A DNA stretch of 34,865 nt from contig DAOUBQ010000003.1 of NCBI GenBank assembly GCA_034432755.1, forward strand, positions 1-34,865, in the 5' to 3' direction. Positions within the stretch are counted from its first letter, which is position 1, and the number at the start of each line of letters is the position of its first letter. Made by a program: the position numbers and the translations under genes. This DNA comes from UBA5195 sp034432755 (lineage in GTDB: Bacteria > Chloroflexota > Anaerolineae > Anaerolineales > Villigracilaceae). Under the pieces are notes generated by a model. It did no database searches, was not told the origin of the DNA, and was given only the letters and a program-made list of their open reading frames with translations. Shown here one piece after another: positions 7,112 through 13,673 of this stretch.

Positions 7112-8209
7112 ATGCGAATCATCTACTTTTCTCTCGACTACACCCCGCACGACCACCGCTTTCTCTCTGCCCTCTCAAAGAGCGAACACGAAGCCTTTTA
7201 CGTCCGCTTGCAGCGCGGCCCGCGTCAGACCGAAAGCCGCCCCGTACCGGAGAATATCCGCATTGTGCAATGGGCGGGTGGACAAAAAATATTCGAGTGG
7301 AAAGACCTGCCAAAATACGTTCTCGATTTCCGCCGCGTGGTCAAAGAAATCAAACCCGACCTTGTCCACGCCGGGCCAATTCAGACCTGCGCCTTCATCG
7401 CTGCGCTGAGCAGATTCCGCCCGCTGTTGACCATGTCGTGGGGCTTCGATTTGATGAAAGATGTTCAGCGTGGCAAAGGCTGGGAATTCGCCACCCGCTA
7501 CACGCTGAAACGTTCCACCTTTTTCACCTCCGACGCGCAAGTTACCCGCGAGATGGCCGTTAAATACGGCATGAACCCCCAAAGAACGGTCGTCTTCCCC
7601 TGGGGCGTGGATTTGAAACACTTTACCCCAAAAAACGGGACAACCAGACAACCGGATAACGGGATAACATTATTTTGCAACCGCGCTTGGGAGCCAATCT
7701 ACGGAGTAGATGTCCTCGCCAGAGCTTTTGTACGGGTAGCGCAACAAAGACCCGAGGCGCGCCTGCTCCTGCTGGGGAGCGGGTCGCAAGGCCACTTGAT
7801 TCGAGACATCCTCGCCAAGGGCGGCGTTCTCGAACAAACCACCTTCGCCGGACAGGTCAACCATGCCGATTTACCGCGTTTTTATCACATGGCCGACCTG
7901 TACATTTCCGCTTCCCATGTAGACGGTTCCTCGGTTTCGCTCATGGAAGCCATGGCCTGCGGCCTGCCCTGCCTGGTATCCGATATTCCCGCCAACCAGG
8001 AATGGGTACAAACAGGCTACAATGGCTGGCTCTTCCGCGATGGCGATGAGCGAGATTTGGCAACCAAAATTCTCCAGGCGATAGAAAATCAGAAATCCCT
8101 CTCCCAAATTGGGCAAAATGCGCGTATCATTGCAGAGGCACGCGCCGATTGGCGTAAAAGCTCGCAAATTTTGTACCAGGCCTACCAAAAAACGATGGAG
8201 GTGCGCTAA
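7112..8209 (+). CDS. Glycosyltransferase family 4 (GT-B fold)
   Basis: A retaining-type sugar transferase that would add a residue to a lipid- or protein-linked glycan at the inner membrane face. The 365-aa protein begins MRIIYFSLDYTPHDHRFL and has a typical GT4 C-terminal domain: LLLLGSGSQ, then about residues 268-290 SHVDGSSVSLMEAMACGLP, which carries the E-x7-E type donor site, and NGWLFRDGD near the end. The start was set at ATG 7112; a longer frame from 7046 would translate the double hairpin before it. Around nt 7637-7672 a low-complexity stretch (aaccggataacgggataac) adds a few residues that look like a repeat-derived insertion. The TAA stop shares one base with the ATG of the next gene. 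Confidence 0.88.
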   Translation: MRIIYFSLDYTPHDHRFLSALSKSEHEAFYVRLQRGPRQTESRPVPENIRIVQWAGGQKIFEWKDLPKYVLDFRRVVKEIKPDLVHAGPIQTCAFIAALSRFRPLLTMSWGFDLMKDVQRGKGWEFATRYTLKRSTFFTSDAQVTREMAVKYGMNPQRTVVFPWGVDLKHFTPKNGTTRQPDNGITLFCNRAWEPIYGVDVLARAFVRVAQQRPEARLLLLGSGSQGHLIRDILAKGGVLEQTTFAGQVNHADLPRFYHMADLYISASHVDGSSVSLMEAMACGLPCLVSDIPANQEWVQTGYNGWLFRDGDERDLATKILQAIENQKSLSQIGQNARIIAEARADWRKSSQILYQAYQKTMEVR

Positions 8210-8580
8210 TGTCTACGCTTTATCTCGTCCTCGCGCTGGTAATTGCCATTATTGCGGTCATTTTTGCCCTGCAAAATACGGCCGCAGTCACCATCTCATT
8301 CTTTGCTTGGGAGATTGGCGGCTCGCTCTCGCTGGTTGTGCTGGTAACACTGGTGATTGGCGTGCTGGTCGGCTGGCTGTTTGCAGCGCCATCGCTGGTT
8401 AAGAACCGTTTTCAGGGTTTAAGCCAGCGGAAAAGGATTTCAGCATTGGAAAAAGAAGTGAACGAATATAAAGCCAGCCTCGAAAAACTAGAAAGCCAGG
8501 TCAAAACATTGCAAGCCGAGCTAAGCGCTGCCCGCAACCCACCCAAACCGGTTGATTCCGCCCCCAACGCCCCCCAGTGA
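8209..8580 (+). CDS. LapA-domain (DUF1049) membrane protein
   Basis: A 123-aa inner-membrane protein. Two hydrophobic segments (about residues 4-24 and 40-62) flank FALQNTAAVTISFFAWE, the typical LapA/DUF1049 pattern 'FxxxNxxxVxVxFxxW'. The rest, about 70-110, is a charged coiled-coil-like region (SALEKEVNEYKASLEKLESQ), ending in a Pro-rich tail. In E. coli LapA with LapB adjusts LPS synthesis; in other phyla the role of this domain is unknown. It overlaps the GT4 stop by one base, so it is translationally coupled to it. Confidence 0.8.
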   Translation: MSTLYLVLALVIAIIAVIFALQNTAAVTISFFAWEIGGSLSLVVLVTLVIGVLVGWLFAAPSLVKNRFQGLSQRKRISALEKEVNEYKASLEKLESQVKTLQAELSAARNPPKPVDSAPNAPQ

Positions 8581-8602
8581 AACACGCCTTACCCAAGCCA
8601 CC

Positions 8603-9454
8603 GTGAAAACACTTGCCATCCTTCAGGCCCGCATGGGCTCCTCCCGACTTCCCGGCAAAGTGCTTCTCGACCTTGCCGGGAAGCCCATGATTCAGCATGT
8701 CATCGAGCGGACCGGGCGCGCTCAAATGGTGGATTCGGTCCTCGTCGCCACCACCACCGACCCCTGCGACGACCCGGTAGCCGCCTTCGCCGCTTCGCTG
8801 GAGATTCCCTGCTCTCGCGGCTCGCTCCACGATGTCCTCGACCGCTACTACCAGGCTGCCAAACCCCTCCAGCCAGATGTCATCGTCCGCATCACTGCCG
8901 ACTGCCCGCTCATCGACCCTGCCCTGATTGACCAGACTATCCAACTGATGACTGATAACGGCTCACTGATAACTGACTTCGCCTGCAACCGCCTGCCGCC
9001 CCCCTTCACCCGCACCTTCCCCATTGGCCTGGATGTGGAAGCCTGCGCCTTTACCGCCCTCGAACGCGCCTGGCGCGAATCCACCGAAACCTTTCACCGT
9101 GAACACGTCCTGCCGTTTTTATACGAGGGTGTTGCGCTCTCATCCCCCAAACGAATAACGGAGAACTGTTTACTGTCTACTGGAGTTTCCCCGCGCGGCT
9201 TTCGCATTGCCCAACTCCATCACCAGCCCGATTACGGCTCCCTGCGCTGGACGGTAGATACCCCCGAGGACCTGGCCTTCATGCGTGAGATTTTTACGCG
9301 CTTAAGCGGCAAGCCTGATTTCACATGGTATGATGTATTGGAAATTGTCCAGAAAGAACCGGAACTATCCCAAATCAACGCCGCCGTGCGCCACAAAACC
9401 ATGACCGAAGTGGACGAGAGAACAAACAAGGAAACAGGGAAACAAGCAAGATAA
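8603..9454 (+). CDS. SpsF-like cytidylyltransferase family protein
   Basis: Belongs to the NeuA/KdsB-like nucleotidyltransferases, which activate acid sugars as CMP derivatives. The N-terminus LAILQARMGSSRLPGKVL is the nucleotide-binding signature of SpsF and relatives; further on are VRITADCPLIDP and a long C-terminal half. With NeuB in the locus it could act as the CMP-nonulosonate synthetase, although SpsF proteins are diverged and some lack proven activity. The start was set at GTG 8603 just before the first beta strand; a longer frame to 8552 would overlap the LapA gene. Two parts of the gene (8942-8980 and 9160-9185) show seven-base ctgat/ctgtt periodicity like the intergenic heptamers, read as LMTDNGSLITDF and NCLLSTG. 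Confidence 0.82.
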   Translation: MKTLAILQARMGSSRLPGKVLLDLAGKPMIQHVIERTGRAQMVDSVLVATTTDPCDDPVAAFAASLEIPCSRGSLHDVLDRYYQAAKPLQPDVIVRITADCPLIDPALIDQTIQLMTDNGSLITDFACNRLPPPFTRTFPIGLDVEACAFTALERAWRESTETFHREHVLPFLYEGVALSSPKRITENCLLSTGVSPRGFRIAQLHHQPDYGSLRWTVDTPEDLAFMREIFTRLSGKPDFTWYDVLEIVQKEPELSQINAAVRHKTMTEVDERTNKETGKQAR

Positions 9455-9478
9455 ACGGATTGCTGAACACTGATAACT

Positions 9479-9522
9479 GATGACTGTCCCACTGATTACT
9501 GATGACTGTCCCACTGATAACT
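9479..9522. repeat. 22-bp tandem duplication spanning a start codon
   Basis: The unit gatgactgtcccactgatta + ct (9479-9500) is repeated at 9501-9522 with two changes near the end. The second copy supplies ATG 9502 and the first residues (MTVPLI) of the next gene. The first copy has an ATG at 9480 in another frame. The unit is built from the same ctgatNa words as the heptamer array at 601-943. Confidence 0.85.
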
Positions 9523-10389
9523 ATCTTCTCCGCCCCCAAACCTTTCACCCACCCGCACATCGCCACCATTCAGCGCAATGCCATTGCCTCGTGGACGAAA
9601 CTACCAGATGTGCGCGTTGTTTTGCTTGGCGATGAACCCGGCCTGGCCGAAGCCGCTGCTGACCTGGGCGTGACTCACATCCGCGAGATTCCGCGCAGCG
9701 AAAGCGGCGCCCCATTGATGGACGCCATGTTCCGCCTGGCGCGGCAGGCCAGCCCCTCGCCGTTTTACGCCATCGTCAACGCCGATATCCTCCTGTTCGA
9801 GGATTTTGTGCAGGCGGCCAAAAACGTTTCAGCCCGGCTCAAAAAGTTTGTCCTCATGGGCCAGCGCTGGGATGCCGACATCACCGAACCGCTCGATTTT
9901 TCCGAAGGCTGGCAAGACCGCCTACGCAATACGATACGCGCTACCGGCTCGCTCCACCGCCCCGCCGGAAGCGATTACTTCCTTTTCCCGGCTTCCTGTT
10001 ATACCGATTTGCCGCCCTTTATCATTGGCCGCGCCGGGTGGGATAACTGGATGATTTACCACGCCCGCAAGAGCGGTTTTCCGGCCATTGACGCTACCGC
10101 CGATGTGATGATTGTCCACCAGAACCACGATTACGCCCACCTGCCCGGCGGACAGCCGCACTACAAGCACCCCGAAACCGAAATCAACATCCGCCTGGCC
10201 GGGGGCCGCCCCATGACCCGCTTCACCCTGCTCGACACCGATAAACGCCTGGTTAACGGCCAAATTTTGCCCCAACCGCTCAATTCCACCCGGCTGTGGC
10301 GCAAAATTGAAGCCTGGCCGCTGCTGGCGCTGGGGTCAGTCAGATTATCGAATGCGCTTTGGAAATTAAGAAAACAAGTAAACAGGTAA
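9502..10389 (+). CDS. GT-A type glycosyltransferase-like protein, family unclear
   Basis: A 295-aa soluble protein. The start PLITIFSAPKPFTHPHIATIQRN, then VVLLGD and YAIVNADILLFEDF (about 90-103), looks like the first half of a GT-A nucleotide-sugar transferase with an NAD/DxD-type metal site. Further on, LMGQRWDAD and AGWDNWMIYHA are conserved-looking blocks. I do not recognise a closer family. Its place between SpsF-like and GT2 genes fits a role in adding sugars to the surface glycan. The start codon and first residues come from a 22-bp tandem duplication, so the annotated N-terminus may vary between strains; there is no clear Shine-Dalgarno. Confidence 0.65.
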   Translation: MTVPLITIFSAPKPFTHPHIATIQRNAIASWTKLPDVRVVLLGDEPGLAEAAADLGVTHIREIPRSESGAPLMDAMFRLARQASPSPFYAIVNADILLFEDFVQAAKNVSARLKKFVLMGQRWDADITEPLDFSEGWQDRLRNTIRATGSLHRPAGSDYFLFPASCYTDLPPFIIGRAGWDNWMIYHARKSGFPAIDATADVMIVHQNHDYAHLPGGQPHYKHPETEINIRLAGGRPMTRFTLLDTDKRLVNGQILPQPLNSTRLWRKIEAWPLLALGSVRLSNALWKLRKQVNR

Positions 10390-10395
10390 ACAGCA

Positions 10396-11433
10396 ATGCG
10401 CAAAGGCCAAAACCCCGCCAAATTTGCCAAAACCGTCGCGAAACCAGAACGGATTACCGTTGCAGTGTTGAACTACATCCCCTTCTTGAGCGGATTCTAC
10501 GCCGAAGGGTTAGACGTGCTGAAGGTCTCGCTGCAATCCATGCGGGTTGACCCCGGCCTGCCCTTCGACCTGATGGTGTTCGATAACGGCTCTTGCCCCG
10601 AAGTGCGCGATTGGCTCATCAGCGAAAAAGAAGCCGGGGGAATCCAATACCTGATTCTCTCCGAGAAAAACCTGGGCAAGGGCGGCGCGTGGAACATCAT
10701 CCTGGCCGGTGCGCCGGGCGAAATCATCGCCTATTCGGATAGTGACATTCTCTACTACCCCGGCTGGCTCGCCCGCTCGGTGGAACTGCTCGAAACCTTC
10801 CCCAATGTGGGCATGGTCACCGCCCGCCCCTTCCGCACCAACCCCGACTATCACACCGCCACCCGCGCCTGGGCGCAGGCAAACGCCACGCTGCAAGAAG
10901 GCCAGTTCATCCCCTGGGAAACGTTCTGGGAGTTCAACCGCTCACTGGGGCAAGATGAAGCCGAAAACCGTAAGGTGTATGCGGAAACGAAAGATTGGAA
11001 AATCACGCTTCCAGTCGGTGGTCGAGTAGGCGGCGTGCTGGATACGTCTCTCACAAACACCGTTCAGGACGACTCGCCCCTCGCTCAAAGCCGCCGTACC
11101 GAGACGACTGCCTATGCTGGCGCCTCGCACTGGCAGTTTGTGGCCTATAAAGCCCGCCTGGCCGAATTTTTGCCCTTCGACATGGATAAACCGATGGGGC
11201 AGGTGAAGCAACTCGACCAGCGCATGAACGCGGCAGGCTATCTGCGCCTGATGGTCTCTGACCCGCTGGTGATGAATCTCTCGAACACCACCGACTATGT
11301 GAAGGGCGTATATGCCAAAAGTCAGCCTGCCGACAAACACCCCAGCCTGCTCAAACGCCTGGTACAATTGCCCCCCCTCAAAAAAGCCTTGCTGGCGGTT
11401 TATGACCAGATTTTCAAGTGGTATTACTCGTGA
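10396..11433 (+). CDS. Family 2 glycosyltransferase carrying an in-frame REP-derived insertion
   Basis: An inverting GT-A enzyme of 345 aa. It shows TVAVLNYIPFLSGF at the first strand, DLMVFDNGS (about 57-65), LGKGGAWNIILAGAPGEIIAYSDSDILYYPGW with the DSD metal site (about 115-117), and later GASHWQFVAYKA. It lies 6 nt after the preceding gene's stop. Residues about 207-238 (VGGRVGGVLDTS... to ...RRTETT) do not look like GT2 sequence: the DNA there (11018-11108) matches the REP-like elements of the nearby intergenic regions. The insertion keeps the frame and has no stop. Whether the enzyme still works is unknown; the insertion falls after the DSD motif, between WKITLP and AYAGASHWQF. Confidence 0.85.
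   Translation: MRKGQNPAKFAKTVAKPERITVAVLNYIPFLSGFYAEGLDVLKVSLQSMRVDPGLPFDLMVFDNGSCPEVRDWLISEKEAGGIQYLILSEKNLGKGGAWNIILAGAPGEIIAYSDSDILYYPGWLARSVELLETFPNVGMVTARPFRTNPDYHTATRAWAQANATLQEGQFIPWETFWEFNRSLGQDEAENRKVYAETKDWKITLPVGGRVGGVLDTSLTNTVQDDSPLAQSRRTETTAYAGASHWQFVAYKARLAEFLPFDMDKPMGQVKQLDQRMNAAGYLRLMVSDPLVMNLSNTTDYVKGVYAKSQPADKHPSLLKRLVQLPPLKKALLAVYDQIFKWYYS
11018..11108. repeat. REP-like element inside the GT2 coding sequence
   Basis: GGTGGTCGAGTAG (11018-11030) and GCCGCCGTACCGAGAC (11090-11105) are the outer ends of a left-type REP unit. In between, GATACGTCTCTCAC (11041-11054) to CAGGACGACTCG (11065-11076) aligns with the right unit of element 3 at 12130-12164: about 36 nt with four differences and one extra base. 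The length is close to 90 nt and the reading frame is preserved, as in the Rickettsia palindromic elements that persist inside genes. Confidence 0.8.
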
Positions 11434-11440
11434 TAAGCCG

Positions 11441-11574
11441 GCGGTCAAGCAGCCCTGAGCGTTCTTTGCGAAGGGCGTATCGAGACCACCTATTGTTTCA
11501 GGATAATCGCTTTTTACTCAGATAGAATGTGGTCTCGATACGCGCCTCGTTGACACTCGGCGCTACTCGACCAC
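11441..11574. repeat. REP-like palindromic element 2
   Basis: The left unit runs from GGTCAAGCAG (11442) to GTATCGAGACCACC (11490); a 38-nt AT-rich spacer follows; the right unit runs from GTGGTCTCGATACG (11529) to GCTACTCGACCAC (11574). It sits between the GT2 stop and the GIY-YIG gene, so that gene has REP-like elements on both sides. Confidence 0.85.
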
Positions 11575-11594
11575 CGTACAGGATAAGGAATTTT

Positions 11595-11918
11595 ATGGCC
11601 TGGATGTATATCCTCCAATGCGCAGACGGCTCCTATTACGTCGGCTCGACCAAAGACATTGAACGCCGCCTGTGGGAACATCAGTCCGGCCTGGGCGCGA
11701 ACTACACCTCGCGTCGCCTGCCCGTCAAACTGGTTTACTCTGAAGAATACGAGCGCGTTGCTGATGCATTTGCTCGTGAAAAACAAGTTCAAAACTGGAG
11801 CCGCGCCAAGCGCGAAGCCTTGATTAACGGCGAATACGACAAATTGCCGCCGTTGGCAAAGAAAAAATTTGCAAAAAAGAGCAAGCCGGTGGTCGAGCAG
11901 CCGCCGGTGGTCGAGTAG
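11595..11918 (+). CDS. Small GIY-YIG nuclease-domain protein (UPF0213/YhbQ-like), flanked by REP-like elements
   Basis: A 107-aa single-domain protein. MYILQCADGSYYVGSTKDIERRLWEH contains the two short GIY-YIG strands (MYI and YVG) and the catalytic Arg region (ERRL); FAREKQVQNWSRAKREALI contains the metal-binding Glu and the usual C-terminal helix. The family cuts or nicks DNA; cellular roles of the single-domain members are poorly known. The start was set at ATG 11595 with aagga upstream; a longer frame from 11529 would translate REP element 2. The last 11 residues (KPVVEQPPVVE) and the TAG stop come from 18-bp repeat units of element 3. It does not fit a glycan pathway and may belong with the repeats. 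Confidence 0.85.
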   Translation: MAWMYILQCADGSYYVGSTKDIERRLWEHQSGLGANYTSRRLPVKLVYSEEYERVADAFAREKQVQNWSRAKREALINGEYDKLPPLAKKKFAKKSKPVVEQPPVVE

Positions 11919-12167
11919 CCGCCGGTGGTCGAGCAGCCGCCGGTGGTCGAGTAGCCGCTGGTGGTCGAGTAGCCGCTGGTTGTCGAGTAGCCGCTGGTGG
12001 TCGAGTAGCCGCTGGTGGTCGAGTAGCCGCGAAGCGGCGTATCGAGACCCAGCGGCCTATCGAGACCCAGCGGCCTATCGAGGCCACCGATACCCTGCAA
12101 ACGATTATTTCCCATGAAATGTTGGTCTCGATACGTCCCTCACAACACCGTTCGGGACTACTCGACC
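11886..12167. repeat. REP-like element 3 with eight 18-bp tandem left-half units
   Basis: Eight contiguous 18-bp units (11886-12029) of the form CYGGTGGTCGAGYAGCCG, then GCGTATCGAGACCC and two further 18-bp units AGCGGCCTATCGAGACCC-type (to about 12085), a 36-nt spacer, and one right unit GGTCTCGATACG (12124) to CTACTCGACCA (12168). So the head half and, less so, the tail half have been amplified. Units 1 and 3 read cag and the rest tag at the variable position. The first two units are within the GIY-YIG gene and provide its stop. Confidence 0.9.
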
Positions 12168-12183
12168 AACGTGAAAAGGAATT

Positions 12184-13638
12184 ATGCCCAAACGCATCTT
12201 CATCTCCGCCGACCATGGCATGGCAGTCATCTACTTCCTCCAATCCGACCTCGTCCCGGCGCTGCTCGCCGCGGGCGTTGAAGTCATCCTGCTCACCGAT
12301 GACGAAATCAAAACCCAACTCCAGGCCCGCTTTGGCCGTCCCGGATTAACGTTCGAGGGCCTGCGCATCCGTGAAGCCAACCGCTACGCCAACACCGTCC
12401 ACCCGCGCTGGCAATGGCTGCTGGCCTACCTGCGGCGCGTGGGCGGCTCATGGCGCATCAACACCGAAGCCATGGACAGCCATATTTGGGAAGTCTGGTC
12501 CGAAAATTCGTGGAAATTCCGTTTGGGAATTTGGATTCCCTCCGCGCTGGCGATTCTGACCCTGCGCTCCAGCCGCGCCGCCCGCAGAGCATTGGTCAAC
12601 GCCCAGATGCGTTTCACGCCGCATCTGTATACCGATTTATTTGAAAAATACCACCCTGATATGGTCATCGCTTCGACCCCCGGCTGGAGAATCGACCGTT
12701 ATCTGCTCCGCGAAGCCGCCGAAAAAGAGATTCCCACCCTAACCGTCATCGTCGGCTGGGACAACTCATCCAGTTACAACATCTCCGGCGCGCCGGTGCA
12801 GTGGGCCACCTGCTGGTCGCAACTGCAAAAGGATGAACTCGTTCTCGGCTCCGACTGGAATCCCGAAACAGTTCACATCGGCGGCATTCCCTCCTACGAT
12901 GGCTACCTGCGCCGCGAGTGGTTAATGCCGCGCGACGAGTATTTCAAACTGCACGGGCTTGACCCCGACCGCAAACTGATTTCCTACGCCAGCAGTTTCG
13001 TCCACTTTGCCCCCAATTTCCCTAACATCGAAGCCCTGGCCCGGCTGGTTTCGTCAGATTCGCTGGCCGAACCATCCCAGCTGCTGATTCGCCTGCATCC
13101 CAGCCACTTCCAGGATAAACCCAAAATCTTCGCCGATGAACGCAAGCGCGTTTTCGAGTTAGAAAAACAATATCCGCACGTGCATGTCGTCCAGCCGGTG
13201 CCGCTCGGCGGTTCGCTCGGTTACTACGGCGGCGAAGACATGCCCGAAAAAGCCTCCATGCTGGCCTATTCCGATGTCATGGTGACGGTCTACTCCACTA
13301 TGCTGGTCGAATGCGCCGTCCACGATACGCCGATGATTGCGGCGGTGCTGGATACCCCCGGCGGCTGGAACATTCCTGGCAAATTCTCACTGGCGCTCAA
13401 AGACATTGGGAACTGGCCCACCCACCAGCGTTTTCGCCAGGCCAGAGCCGGGAAAGTCGCCATGGATGAGTCCCAACTGCGCGAGGCGCTGAATGCCTAC
13501 CTGAAAAATCCCAATTTTGATGCCGCTGAGCGCCGCCGATTCATCGAAAATGAAATCACCTACACCGATGGCACAAGCGGCAAACGCACCGCCGAGTTCA
13601 TCCTCAGCATACTGCAAAAAAGAGAGGCAGATTGTTAA
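12184..13638 (+). CDS. GT-B fold glycosyltransferase-like protein of a surface glycan locus
   Basis: A 484-aa soluble protein. RIFISADHGMAVIYFLQSDLVPALLAAGVEV at the start resembles the first Rossmann half of GT-B enzymes (sensing of an acceptor), and the C-terminal half has LLIRLHPSHF, VVQPVPLGGS, MLAYSDVMVTVYSTMLVECAVHDTPMIAAV, which is the donor-site layout seen in CDP-glycerol transferase and UDP-GlcNAc-2-epimerase-like proteins. The exact family and substrate are not recognised. ATG 12184 has aaagga 5 nt before it. It is the last + strand gene of the glycan locus, and its 3' end overlaps the terminator of the convergent - strand gene. Confidence 0.7.
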   Translation: MPKRIFISADHGMAVIYFLQSDLVPALLAAGVEVILLTDDEIKTQLQARFGRPGLTFEGLRIREANRYANTVHPRWQWLLAYLRRVGGSWRINTEAMDSHIWEVWSENSWKFRLGIWIPSALAILTLRSSRAARRALVNAQMRFTPHLYTDLFEKYHPDMVIASTPGWRIDRYLLREAAEKEIPTLTVIVGWDNSSSYNISGAPVQWATCWSQLQKDELVLGSDWNPETVHIGGIPSYDGYLRREWLMPRDEYFKLHGLDPDRKLISYASSFVHFAPNFPNIEALARLVSSDSLAEPSQLLIRLHPSHFQDKPKIFADERKRVFELEKQYPHVHVVQPVPLGGSLGYYGGEDMPEKASMLAYSDVMVTVYSTMLVECAVHDTPMIAAVLDTPGGWNIPGKFSLALKDIGNWPTHQRFRQARAGKVAMDESQLREALNAYLKNPNFDAAERRRFIENEITYTDGTSGKRTAEFILSILQKREADC

Positions 13639-13650
13639 TCCGCCTCTCTT
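13616..13650 (-). terminator. Intrinsic terminator of the lytic-transglycosylase gene
   Basis: AAGAGAGGC (13620-13628) pairs with GCCTCTCTT (13642-13650), with an inner GATT/AATC extension. On the - strand the stem is followed by a run of T (complement of aaaaaa at 13616-13621). It ends transcription from 15362 and overlaps the 3' end of the convergent + strand gene. Confidence 0.7.
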
Positions 13651-13673
13651 GGTTCAAGGCTGTGCCAATGCCA

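Noticed and set aside
7046..7112. Earlier start for the GT4 gene
   Set aside because: It would overlap NeuB and translate the double hairpin; the GT4 fold begins at MRIIYFS.
11886..12029. CRISPR-like or minisatellite gene
   Set aside because: Direct 18-bp units without spacers, derived from the REP-like element's left half.
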